Assembly: GCA_028336925.1 (NCBI GenBank) | Contig: JAOKVV010000005.1 | Location: 1-64,000, forward strand | Reading direction: 5' to 3' | Origin: Vicingaceae bacterium | GTDB lineage: Bacteria; Bacteroidota; Bacteroidia; Flavobacteriales_E; Vicingaceae | Length of the DNA: 64,000 nucleotides | Shown: piece by piece, positions 9,150 to 19,061 of the stretch | How positions within the stretch are numbered: the stretch's first letter is position 1 | Layout of the letters: each line of letters begins with the position of its first letter | Program-made: the position numbers and the translations under genes | Notes under the pieces: generated by a model | Database searches by the model: none | What the model was told of the DNA's origin: nothing | Seen by the model: the letters and a program-made list of their open reading frames with translations, nothing else

Positions 9150-10913
9150 TTAATGACCTTCATCTTTTTCATCAGGTCCCAATGGTACGTCTTGTGAGAT
9201 AAAATCTGAATCGGCACCAGGCTTACTGTAATCATAAGGCCATCTGTGAACTTCAGGGATAGCACCAGGCCAGTTTCCATGAATATGCTCAACAGGAGTC
9301 GTCCATTCTAAAGTGTTAGACATCCAAGGATTCTTTGGAGACTTAGGTCCTTTGAACATTGAGTAAAGCAAGTTGTAAAGGAAAATAAACTGAGCAACAC
9401 CTCCAATAAAAGCAAAAATACTTATCGTCACATTGATATCAATTAAGTTATCAAAAAGCGGAAAAGAAGAATTTGTATAATATCTTCTTGGTACTCCTGC
9501 AAGACCTAAAAAGTGCATCGGAAAGAACACCCCATAAGCTGAAGTAATTGTTAACCAGAAGTGAACAAATCCGAGACGTTTATCTAACATTCTACCAAAC
9601 ATTTTAGGGAACCAATGATAAACTCCACATATCATACCAAATGTACCGGACAATCCCATTACAATATGGAAATGACCTACTACAAAATAAGTATCATGAA
9701 CATTGATATCCAATGCAGAATCACCTAAAATAATACCTGTAAGACCACCTGTAATAAATGTAGATACTAAACCAATAGCAAATAACATTGCAGGAGTAAA
9801 AATGATATTTCCCTTCCAAAGTGTTGTAAGGTAATTAAACACCTTTACAGCAGAAGGTATAGCAACTAATAAGGTAGTAAAAGTAAACACTGCACCTAAA
9901 AATGGACTCATTCCCGTTACAAACATATGGTGACCCCAAACAAGAACTGAAATAAATCCAATTGCTAAAATAGAGCCAATCATCGCTCTGTAACCAAAAA
10001 TAGGCTTTCTAGCATTCGTAGCTACAACCTCAGAAGTAATACCAAGTGCAGGTAAAAGAATGATATAAACCTCAGGGTGCCCTAAAAACCAAAATAAGTG
10101 CTCATATAATATAGGGCTACCACCTTCAACTTCTAATGCCTTACCCGCAATAAAGATATCAGATAAATAAAATGAAGTTCCAAAAGAACGATCAAACAGT
10201 AATAAAAGAACCGCTGCAAATAAAACAGGGAAAGAAAGTACACCCAATATCGCTGTTACAAAGAAAGCCCAAATTGTTAATGGCATTCTTGTCATGGTCA
10301 TCCCTTTAGTTCTAAGATTAAGGATGGTTACGATATAATTCAAACTACCCAAAAGTGATGACATAATAAATATAGCCATAGAGGCAATCCATAAGGTCAT
10401 ACCTAATCCAGAACCGGGCATTGCTTCAGGTAATGCACTTAATGGAGGGTAAATTGTCCATCCACCTGCAGCAGGTCCACCTTCAACAAATAAAGAAGCC
10501 AACATAACAAGGCTAGATAAGAAAAACAACCAATATGAAAGCATATTCATAAAGCCTGAAGCCATATCCCTAGCACCAATCTGAAGCGGAATAAGTAAAT
10601 TGGAAAAGGTTCCACTCAAACCTGCTGTTAACAAGAAAAACACCATAATTGTGCCGTGTATGGTTACCAAAGCAAGGTATTTATCAGGAGCCAAAATACC
10701 ATCAGGAGCCCAGCTTCCTAAAACAGACTCCAAAAGCGGACTAGCCTCTCCTGGCCAACCCAACTGAATTCTAAAAAATAATGACATCATCATACCAATG
10801 AAACCCATAAAGGTTCCAGTCAGTAAGAACTGCTTTGCAATCATTTTGTGATCAGTACTAAAAATGTACTTGAACAAAAAATCGTTATCGTCGTGATGTG
10901 TATGTGCTGACAT
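9150..10913 (-). CDS. coxA: Cytochrome c oxidase subunit I
   Basis: WFLGHPEVYIILLPALGI, WGHHMFVTGM, HDTYFVVGHFHIVMG. Confidence 0.96.
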   Translation of the reverse strand: MSAHTHHDDNDFLFKYIFSTDHKMIAKQFLLTGTFMGFIGMMMSLFFRIQLGWPGEASPLLESVLGSWAPDGILAPDKYLALVTIHGTIMVFFLLTAGLSGTFSNLLIPLQIGARDMASGFMNMLSYWLFFLSSLVMLASLFVEGGPAAGGWTIYPPLSALPEAMPGSGLGMTLWIASMAIFIMSSLLGSLNYIVTILNLRTKGMTMTRMPLTIWAFFVTAILGVLSFPVLFAAVLLLLFDRSFGTSFYLSDIFIAGKALEVEGGSPILYEHLFWFLGHPEVYIILLPALGITSEVVATNARKPIFGYRAMIGSILAIGFISVLVWGHHMFVTGMSPFLGAVFTFTTLLVAIPSAVKVFNYLTTLWKGNIIFTPAMLFAIGLVSTFITGGLTGIILGDSALDINVHDTYFVVGHFHIVMGLSGTFGMICGVYHWFPKMFGRMLDKRLGFVHFWLTITSAYGVFFPMHFLGLAGVPRRYYTNSSFPLFDNLIDINVTISIFAFIGGVAQFIFLYNLLYSMFKGPKSPKNPWMSNTLEWTTPVEHIHGNWPGAIPEVHRWPYDYSKPGADSDFISQDVPLGPDEKDEGH

Positions 10914-10943
10914 GGAAATTATTTTAAGTCTTTCTGTTTAATA

Positions 10944-12011
10944 TTAATTAATAGATGCCGTTGTCATCTCTTCAGCCTCTGTAAATGTTGAATCAACAAC
11001 TTCTTCAGGAGCAACTTCTTTTACTTTTGGTGTACCATCCATTGGTAAGAACACTTTTTGTTCAGCTAACCATGTTTCATATTCAGCTTCACTTTCAACT
11101 ATAATATCCATTTGCATATTATAGTGAGCAGCTCCACATATCTTATTACATAACAATATGTAGTTAAACTCATCGTTCTGCGTTATCCCTTTCATTTCTG
11201 ATGTTGTGATAGTAGGAGTATATCCAAATCTAGTAGTCATACCTGGAACACAGTTCATTTGCGCTCTAAAGTGAGGCATATACGCTGAGTGAATAACATC
11301 TTGAGCTCTAAATATAAATTGAACAGGACGATTTACAGGCAAATGAAACTCTGCTCTAACTATTTTATCATCCCAACCTCTAGAATCAGTAGAGTCCATA
11401 CCTAAAGCATTTACACCTTCTATTAATCTTACGTTAGCATCTCCAAACTCTCTATCTTCTCCAGCATATCTTGCAATCCAACCGAATTGATATGCGTATA
11501 ACTCTATTAAAACAGCATCATCCTCTTCAGAGGCAGGAGTTGTAATATTATTCCAAGTGTTCAATCCATATAAAATAAGTATCGATAAAACAACCGTAGG
11601 AACAATGGTCCATAATAATTCTAGCTTATTACTGTGAGGGAAAAATTCCGCCTTTCTATTCTTATCATAAGAATACTTCCAAGCGAAGTAAAATAATAAG
11701 ATATGAGTTAAAATAAACACAGGGAAAATAACGATCCATGAAGTAATCATAAGGTTATCTATGGTTTCTCCGTGTGCAGATGCTGATACCGGCAATAAAT
11801 ACTTACCCCAAGCAACCATTTGATAAATGATAGAAGCGAAATAAACTACCAAAAATACTGGCATTAATCGCGCTTGAGCCTTATTATCCTTGTCAGTGTT
11901 TTCCCAAGAATTTTCACCTCTAGCTTGGCTAGCGAGGTCTAAAACCTTAATTAATTGTGCAAGGGCAATGATACCCAATACAACCGAAACAATTATTAGC
12001 AAATCTAGCAT
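10944..12011 (-). CDS. coxB: Cytochrome c oxidase subunit II
   Basis: DVIHSAYMPHFRAQMNCVPGM and CuA motif CNKICGAAHYNM. Confidence 0.95.
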   Translation of the reverse strand: MLDLLIIVSVVLGIIALAQLIKVLDLASQARGENSWENTDKDNKAQARLMPVFLVVYFASIIYQMVAWGKYLLPVSASAHGETIDNLMITSWIVIFPVFILTHILLFYFAWKYSYDKNRKAEFFPHSNKLELLWTIVPTVVLSILILYGLNTWNNITTPASEEDDAVLIELYAYQFGWIARYAGEDREFGDANVRLIEGVNALGMDSTDSRGWDDKIVRAEFHLPVNRPVQFIFRAQDVIHSAYMPHFRAQMNCVPGMTTRFGYTPTITTSEMKGITQNDEFNYILLCNKICGAAHYNMQMDIIVESEAEYETWLAEQKVFLPMDGTPKVKEVAPEEVVDSTFTEAEEMTTASIN

Positions 12012-12040
12012 TGCAAAATACTTTTAGTGTTTATTGTAAA

Positions 12041-13303
12041 TTATATATGTAAATGTTTACTCTCTTCCAAGAATGGATGATTCTTAACCATTAATGGAGC
12101 TTTAGCTAATGATCTAAAAACTGTGAATAAGAACAACCCTAAGAAACCTATAAATGTCCCTATCTCCATAAAACCAAAATTCCAATCATTACCAACAGTG
12201 CCAGGAGTTACCAATAAATAAATATCCAACCAATGTCCAATAAAGATTATTAAGCCCACTACTAGAGAATAACCAATACTTCTCTTTGCATCTCTAGACA
12301 TTAATATTACCATTGGCATGATAAAGTTAACAGCAAATACTCCAAAAAACAGTCCCTTGTAATGTTGTATTCTTGTCATATAATAAGTTACTTCCTCAGG
12401 AATATTTGAATACCAAATTAAAACAAACTGAGAAAACCATAAATAACTCCATAAAAAACTGATAGCAAACATCCACTTTGTAATATCATGCATGTGAGAC
12501 TTATTCACCTCCTTTAAGTAACCTTTAGACTTTAAATACAAGGTTAAAAGAACAATTGTAATCATAGCACTTACCCAAACACCAGAGAACACATACCATC
12601 CGTACAATGTACTGAACCAGTGAGTATCGATAGACATTAACCAATCCCAAGATGCAGCAGATGAGGAATATGCAAAGAATACTAAGAATAGTGCACTGTA
12701 CACCATATTTTTAAAGTGAATTTTGGTTCCACCTTCCTGATCTTCTAATAAGGATCTTTTTCTGAATAAATTAACGAAAAACAACCAAACACCAAGGTAA
12801 GCTAAAGTGCGTATCCAGAAGAATCCTTGATTAAGATAAGCAGTTTTGCCTGCGATGATATGATCGAAATGTTCATTTTCTATTGCTCCATCAGTCATCT
12901 CAGCAACATACTCAGGATGATCAGTTCCAATAGTACTTTCGATTACAAACTCATTTGTTGCAGCAGAATCCATCCAGTGATAGATGTGGTTTAAATGCAG
13001 AGAACTTGCCGCAAAGAATAAGATCAACACAACTGCTCCAACCCACATATATTGAGTTATACCTTCAAACACCCTTTTCAATACAGTCAAATAAGATGCT
13101 TCAGTAGCATATTGCAATGCTAAAAAGAAAAGCGTCCCCAATGAGATTCCGAAGAAAAAGAATCCATTGATAAGAATGTTAGACCAGAATCTGGCATGAT
13201 GAGCAGTATCATCTGCACCAAACCCTATAATCATGGAGATTACACCAACTGCCATAAATATGGCAAAGGTAATTTTTGATTTTTTTGTAAATATGAATTC
13301 CAT
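12041..13303 (-). CDS. actF: Alternative complex III subunit ActF (quinol:cytochrome c oxidoreductase membrane subunit)
   Basis: Multi-TM protein in the conserved ACIII position between the cytochrome c subunit and coxB. Confidence 0.88.
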   Translation of the reverse strand: MEFIFTKKSKITFAIFMAVGVISMIIGFGADDTAHHARFWSNILINGFFFFGISLGTLFFLALQYATEASYLTVLKRVFEGITQYMWVGAVVLILFFAASSLHLNHIYHWMDSAATNEFVIESTIGTDHPEYVAEMTDGAIENEHFDHIIAGKTAYLNQGFFWIRTLAYLGVWLFFVNLFRKRSLLEDQEGGTKIHFKNMVYSALFLVFFAYSSSAASWDWLMSIDTHWFSTLYGWYVFSGVWVSAMITIVLLTLYLKSKGYLKEVNKSHMHDITKWMFAISFLWSYLWFSQFVLIWYSNIPEEVTYYMTRIQHYKGLFFGVFAVNFIMPMVILMSRDAKRSIGYSLVVGLIIFIGHWLDIYLLVTPGTVGNDWNFGFMEIGTFIGFLGLFLFTVFRSLAKAPLMVKNHPFLEESKHLHI

Positions 13304-13328
13304 ACTAGCGTATTTAACTATCTATAAA

Positions 13329-13946
13329 TTACTCTGCAGTTTTAACTGCTGTTTCCTTTTCCTCTTGTTTGCCTTGCAAAGCTTGAACAAATGCAATAAT
13401 CTCCCACCTTTCTTGCTCATTCAATTGAGGAGCATGAGGGCCCATTGCATTTAAACCATACATAATTACATGATAAATATGACCTACTTGTAACTCAGAC
13501 ATTGAGCGACCACCTCTTCTATTCTTTGTATCATCAGAATATGAAGGAACTGCGCTGTATGCAGGATGATTGATAGACCCCTTGCCTTGTCCTTTTGGAC
13601 CATGACAATGCTTACAAAATGAAGCATATAAGGCCCCACCTTTTTTCAACATTTCATCGGTAACTTGAAAAGGTATCTTCATTTTCTGTCCAGCCTCTTC
13701 GTAACCTTCTAAAGTATTTTCAAAAGGAAAAGGCTTATATCCTCGTGCCACTGTATTTGCAACAGGAAGACGTGCAGACATTGAATCAGTATATTCATAA
13801 TCTACATAAGTCTCGATAGCAGGTGAACGATACATATCAGGCATGTATTCAACTCCTGGGCTGTTTGGATCTTCACAAGAGGTTAAAGTAGAAGCTGCAA
13901 TTGCCGCCAAAACTATTACCGTATTTATGATTCTATTATTTTTCAT
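13329..13946 (-). CDS. actE: Alternative complex III monoheme cytochrome c lipoprotein ActE
   Basis: Lipobox ASTLTSC; GGALYASFCKHCHGPKGQGKG heme c motif. Confidence 0.92.
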   Translation of the reverse strand: MKNNRIINTVIVLAAIAASTLTSCEDPNSPGVEYMPDMYRSPAIETYVDYEYTDSMSARLPVANTVARGYKPFPFENTLEGYEEAGQKMKIPFQVTDEMLKKGGALYASFCKHCHGPKGQGKGSINHPAYSAVPSYSDDTKNRRGGRSMSELQVGHIYHVIMYGLNAMGPHAPQLNEQERWEIIAFVQALQGKQEEKETAVKTAE

Positions 13947-13967
13947 ATTAGTGCTTCGTAATATTTT

Positions 13968-14495
13968 TTATCTAGCTTCAATTCGTATTGTTCCTGTTGT
14001 CTTCAACATTTCTTCTAATTCTGACTCAGATTGGTCATGGTTATCATGTAAGTGAAGTTCCATTACAAATTTATCGTCAGTAGTTTCAGGATATGGATTT
14101 CTTGCTTTAACCCCCGGCAGTGTCCAGTTTCTCAAGAAATACGTTAAAGCCATACCGTGAGCAGCTAATAATACAGTAAACTCGAATGCAATTGGAATAA
14201 AAGCAGGTAAATTATCAACTAATGTAAAGTTAGGCTTACCTCCAATATTCATTGGCCAGTCTTGAATCATAAAAAAGTACATTCCATAAATGGCTAGTGA
14301 AAGACCAATTAACCCATAAATAAAAGCTGTGATTGCAATTCTTGTATGTTTTACACCTATTACAGGATCTAGTCCATGTATTGGAAATGGTGAATAAACA
14401 TCTCTGATGTAAATTCCTTTTGATACTAAGTCTTTAGCTCCTTCTAAAAGAACCTGCTCATCATCATAAGTTGCGTATATAACTTTATCAGCCAT
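13968..14495 (-). CDS. actD: Alternative complex III subunit ActD (DUF3341)
   Basis: ISP...YSPFPIHGLDPVIGVKHTRIAITAFIYGLIG typical of DUF3341; operon position. Confidence 0.92.
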   Translation of the reverse strand: MADKVIYATYDDEQVLLEGAKDLVSKGIYIRDVYSPFPIHGLDPVIGVKHTRIAITAFIYGLIGLSLAIYGMYFFMIQDWPMNIGGKPNFTLVDNLPAFIPIAFEFTVLLAAHGMALTYFLRNWTLPGVKARNPYPETTDDKFVMELHLHDNHDQSESELEEMLKTTGTIRIEAR

Positions 14496-14516
14496 TGTTA
14501 GTTTAATTATATATTA

Positions 14517-15896
14517 TTAATGCTCTAGAGATTGCTTTTTGTAAGCTTCTCCTGATGATTTCAAAATAGATTTTAATTCGTTCAATGCCAATACAGGGAA
14601 GAAACGAGCAAATAAAAGGAACAATACAAAGAAGATTCCAATCGTACCTATAAAACATCCTATATCTATAAATGTAGGGTGGAACATTGTCCAACTAGAT
14701 GGCAAGTAATCTCTATGTAATGAAGTAACGATAATAACAAAACGCTCAAACCACATACCGATGTTAACAACAATCGACATAAAGAATGTAAAAGTAATGT
14801 TCGTTCTTAATTTCTTAAACCAAAAAACCTGAGGTGATATTACATTACACGTCATCATTGCCCAATATGCCCACCAATAAGGACCTGTAGCTCTGTTTAT
14901 AAAAGCATATGATTCATACTCAACACCCGAATACCAAGAAATGAATAATTCAGTTAAATAAGCAACACCTACGATAGACCCTGTAACAATAATTACAATA
15001 TTCATATACTCGATGTGCTTAACATGAATATAGTTTTCTAGGTTTAATACTTTCCTCATTACGATAAGAAGCGTATTTACCATAGCAAATCCTGAGAATA
15101 CTGCTCCTGCTACAAAGTATGGAGGGAAAATAGTCGTATGCCATCCAGGAATCACTGACGTAGCAAAATCCATTGATACAATCGAGTGAACGGAGAATAC
15201 AAGTGGAGTTGCTAAACCTGCAAGAACCAAAGATATTTCTTCAAACCTGTTCCATGCTTTAGCATTACCTGACCATCCGAATGCTAATAGACCATAAACT
15301 TTCTTAGGAACAGTTTGAGTCACTTTATCACGAATAGTGGCAAAGTCAGGGATCAAACCAATATACCAGAAAACTAATGATACAGAGAAGTAAGTACTAA
15401 TTGCAAATACGTCCCATAAAAGTGGTGAGTTAAAGTTTACCCAAAGTGAACCAAATTGATTTGGTAAAGGAAAAACAAAATAAGCCAACCAAATTCTACC
15501 CATATGTATACCAGGCCATACTGCAGCCATCATTACAGCAAATATAGTCATCGCTTCAGCAGACCGGTTAATTGCCATTCTCCATTTTTGACGGAAAAGT
15601 AAAAGTACTGCGGAAATCAAAGTTCCTGCGTGCCCAATACCTACCCACCAAACGAAGTTGGTGATATCCCATGCCCAACCTACGGTTTTGTTCAAACCCC
15701 AAGTTCCAATACCTGTACCCAAAAGGTAGAGAATACATCCAATTCCCCAAAGTGCCATAACTGACGCTAAGCCAAAAACAATGTACCACGAACGATCCGC
15801 TTTGCCAACAATTGGCTTAAGCACATCATTTGTAATATCGCTGTAGGATTTCTCTCCTAAAATAAGTGGTTCTCTTATTGCTGATTCCTGATGCAT
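14517..15896 (-). CDS. actC: Alternative complex III NrfD-like subunit ActC
   Basis: Polysulfide reductase NrfD-like multi-TM protein; operon context. Confidence 0.93.
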   Translation of the reverse strand: MHQESAIREPLILGEKSYSDITNDVLKPIVGKADRSWYIVFGLASVMALWGIGCILYLLGTGIGTWGLNKTVGWAWDITNFVWWVGIGHAGTLISAVLLLFRQKWRMAINRSAEAMTIFAVMMAAVWPGIHMGRIWLAYFVFPLPNQFGSLWVNFNSPLLWDVFAISTYFSVSLVFWYIGLIPDFATIRDKVTQTVPKKVYGLLAFGWSGNAKAWNRFEEISLVLAGLATPLVFSVHSIVSMDFATSVIPGWHTTIFPPYFVAGAVFSGFAMVNTLLIVMRKVLNLENYIHVKHIEYMNIVIIVTGSIVGVAYLTELFISWYSGVEYESYAFINRATGPYWWAYWAMMTCNVISPQVFWFKKLRTNITFTFFMSIVVNIGMWFERFVIIVTSLHRDYLPSSWTMFHPTFIDIGCFIGTIGIFFVLFLLFARFFPVLALNELKSILKSSGEAYKKQSLEH

Positions 15897-15924
15897 TATA
15901 TTACTATTTTGCTAATTTCTATTA

Positions 15925-18900
15925 TTATGCTTGTACCTCTTCAATATTTCTAACCTTCACTTGGTAGTAAATATTAGGTTCAGTACCCACCTCTTCAATA
16001 ACTCTATATGATCTATCGCTATCTGCAACTTTTCTAACGATAGCATCACTATCATTTAAATCTCCAAATACAATAGCATCTGTAGGACAAGCAGAAGCAC
16101 ACGCCGTTTGAATTTCTCCATCACGTACTTTTCTACCATCTTTCTTAGCCTCAAGCTTTCCTTCTTGTATACGCTGAACACACATACTACACTTCTCCAT
16201 CACGCCTCTAGCTCTTACAGTAACGTCTGGATTTAATACCATACGTCCTAAATCGTCTTGAGAAGGATTAATCGCTGCGAAATCATCGTTGCCAATGTAG
16301 TTAAACCAATTGAATCTTCTAACTTTATAAGGACAGTTATTTGCACAATATCTAGTACCAATACATCTGTTATATGTCATTTGGTTCAACCCTTCGTTAC
16401 TGTGGGTAGTTGCAGCAACAGGACAAACTGTTTCACAAGGAGCGTGATTACAGTGCTGACACATCATTGGTTGGTGAACAACAGAAGGATTATCCTCTGC
16501 TATCTCCATTAAACCATAACTTCTGTCATTTTCTGACTTTTGCTCTTCCTCACTACTGAAATAACGATCAATTCTTAACCAATGCATTTCACGAGATTTT
16601 CTTACTTCATCCTTTCCAACAACAGGAACATTGTTTTCAGAATTACAAGAAGTAACACAAGCACCGCAACCAATACAAGAGTTCATATCAATCGTCATAC
16701 CCCAACGGTGACCAACATTCTCAACAGGGTGTTTATCCCATAATGAAGCATCTGTTGTTTTAATCTTCCCTTCTAGTGTAGTCAACATGTGAGGAGGATT
16801 AAATGCTTCCTGGTCTCCTGTTTTGTATACACCGAAAGTTGTTTCTCTAACTACAGAGTCACGACCCATAATAGTCTGGTGAGTCTGGGTAGTTGCTATT
16901 TGATAGTTCGATGCTGCTTTTTCAAAAGAAACATCTGAACTGTAATTGATCATTGATTTACCTGAAATAGCAATTGCAGGATAAGCATTAAAACCAACAA
17001 TCTGATCATCCTTTCCTAAAGTCCTACCATAACCAACAGCAACCCCTAAAGTACCTTTAGCTTGTCCTGGTTGAGAAACAACAGGTACTCCTTCCATAGA
17101 AACGCCATTAACGGTAATGTTCATCGTATTGGCATCCTTTTGCTCACCGTACTCAGCAGCATAACCTAGCTCTCGAGCATCAGAAGGATTCATTGTAATG
17201 TAGTTATCCCAGGTAATTTTTGAAATTGGATCAGGTAATTCTTGCAACCAAGGATTATGTGAATCATAACCAAATCCAATACCTACTTTTTGATAAAATT
17301 CTATTTCCCAATCAGCTGAAGCTTCTTTAGATATTGCAGATGCAGCTGATGATAGATCAGCATTAAAAACTGCCGGGGTAGTTACTTCAACAGAATGTTT
17401 GAAAACACCATCACTTAAAACAGCGTTCCAAAAATCAAAGAAATTAAGACTGTCTGTTTGGTTCGTATAAGCTTTCTCTTCCCATATTTTTTTCATGTAA
17501 GAGAAATAGTCACCTTCTAAATCCATCCAAACCATTAATGAATCCTGCATTTGACGTGTGTCAAATAACTTTGATATTACAGGTTGAGATACAGAATAGT
17601 GTCCTGAAACTGGATTGTGGTCGTTCCATGACTCTAAAAAGTGATTATCGGGTGTAACAAAATTACAAGCTGCTGAAGTAGCATTTGGTCGAGTAGCAAA
17701 AGATACTCTTGTATTCACTTTCGCTAAAGCCTCTCCAAAATTAGCTGACGCGGGCATAGAATATACAGGATCTACACCTGCAATAAAAATAGCATCTACC
17801 TTTCCAGCATTCATATCAGCTATTAGTTGTATCAGCTGCTCATCATCACCTTGTCTGTAATTAGACTGATAATCTATATTGATAGTCTTACCGTAATTTC
17901 CTAAAAGATTATTGATTGCATTTGTAAAAAGTTGTGCATTTGGATCATTAGATCCTGCTACAACTAGAGATGCTCCTTTAGCAGCAACTAAGGCGTCACC
18001 AGCCTTAGCAATAGCACCATCTGCAGATGTAGCAGAAGCAGAAACTTTATTTCCACCTACTTTAGATGCAACATAATTATATAATGACGCCAAAACCTTA
18101 CCATGCTCTGATGGTTTGATTGGTGTTCTGTGATCAGCATTCGTTCCGGTCATTGAGAACGTTGTCTCAAATTGAAAATGCTTAGACATCCAAGCATTCT
18201 CAGGCTTTCTATTAACAGCGTATTGTTTTGCGTATTCAACAGGAGAAATCCAGTTTCCTAAAAAGTCAGCTCCAACAGAAACGATTACTTTGGCATTATC
18301 AAAGTGATAAACAGGTAACGACTTTTTTCCAAAAGACATTTCGTTTGCTTTAAGCATGCCACTTAATGAAACTGCATCATAAGAAATATGCTCAATAGAA
18401 GCGCCAGGGTATTTTGCTTTAAAATCTTCAATTAAATATTTAGTAGATGGACTAGTAATTGAATTCGTTAAAATTCGAACGCTACCACCCTTTGCATCTA
18501 TCTTCTTTAAGTCAGCCTTGATTGTGCGGTCGATTGCAGACCAAGCATACTCTGATCCATCAACGGTAGGAGTTTTAATTCTCTTTCCATCATATAAAGA
18601 AAGTACAGATGAATTTATCCGAGCATTCACTCCGCCTCTAGATACTTCTGAAAGCTTATTTCCTTCAATTTTAATTGGACGCCCTTCTCTAGTTTTAACT
18701 AAAATACTAGCGTAATCGTTACCATCTGAGTAAGTAGATGCATACCAGTTAGCTACTCCAGGAGTAACTGTATCAGGCTTCACTACATAAGGAAGAGCGT
18801 AATTAACAGGAGTTTCACATGCAGCAAGAGATGCAGCTGTAACACCAAAACCTAAGTACTTTAAAAAATCTCTTCTACTAGTAGATGAACTTTCTAATGT

Positions 18901-19035
18901 TTCTTTATCTCCTAAAAACTGATCAGTCGGCAAATGCTCTTGAAACTCGTTATTTTTAGAAGTTGAAAAATCTGCTGAGTTGTTCAACTCTTCAGTTCCT
19001 TTCCAATACTTTTTAGTCTTATCCATAGATATCAA
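15925..19035 (-). CDS. actB: Alternative complex III Fe-S subunit ActB (TAT-variant-translocated molybdopterin-oxidoreductase family)
   Basis: Internal twin arginine STSRRDFLKYLGFG; clusters CIGCGACVTSC, CQHCNHAPCETVCP, CIGTRYCANNCPYKVRRFNW, CSMCVQRI...CASACPTDAI. Confidence 0.95.
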   Translation of the reverse strand: MISMDKTKKYWKGTEELNNSADFSTSKNNEFQEHLPTDQFLGDKETLESSSTSRRDFLKYLGFGVTAASLAACETPVNYALPYVVKPDTVTPGVANWYASTYSDGNDYASILVKTREGRPIKIEGNKLSEVSRGGVNARINSSVLSLYDGKRIKTPTVDGSEYAWSAIDRTIKADLKKIDAKGGSVRILTNSITSPSTKYLIEDFKAKYPGASIEHISYDAVSLSGMLKANEMSFGKKSLPVYHFDNAKVIVSVGADFLGNWISPVEYAKQYAVNRKPENAWMSKHFQFETTFSMTGTNADHRTPIKPSEHGKVLASLYNYVASKVGGNKVSASATSADGAIAKAGDALVAAKGASLVVAGSNDPNAQLFTNAINNLLGNYGKTINIDYQSNYRQGDDEQLIQLIADMNAGKVDAIFIAGVDPVYSMPASANFGEALAKVNTRVSFATRPNATSAACNFVTPDNHFLESWNDHNPVSGHYSVSQPVISKLFDTRQMQDSLMVWMDLEGDYFSYMKKIWEEKAYTNQTDSLNFFDFWNAVLSDGVFKHSVEVTTPAVFNADLSSAASAISKEASADWEIEFYQKVGIGFGYDSHNPWLQELPDPISKITWDNYITMNPSDARELGYAAEYGEQKDANTMNITVNGVSMEGVPVVSQPGQAKGTLGVAVGYGRTLGKDDQIVGFNAYPAIAISGKSMINYSSDVSFEKAASNYQIATTQTHQTIMGRDSVVRETTFGVYKTGDQEAFNPPHMLTTLEGKIKTTDASLWDKHPVENVGHRWGMTIDMNSCIGCGACVTSCNSENNVPVVGKDEVRKSREMHWLRIDRYFSSEEEQKSENDRSYGLMEIAEDNPSVVHQPMMCQHCNHAPCETVCPVAATTHSNEGLNQMTYNRCIGTRYCANNCPYKVRRFNWFNYIGNDDFAAINPSQDDLGRMVLNPDVTVRARGVMEKCSMCVQRIQEGKLEAKKDGRKVRDGEIQTACASACPTDAIVFGDLNDSDAIVRKVADSDRSYRVIEEVGTEPNIYYQVKVRNIEEVQA

Positions 19036-19061
19036 TTGAAACTTTGTGGAATCTTAGTATT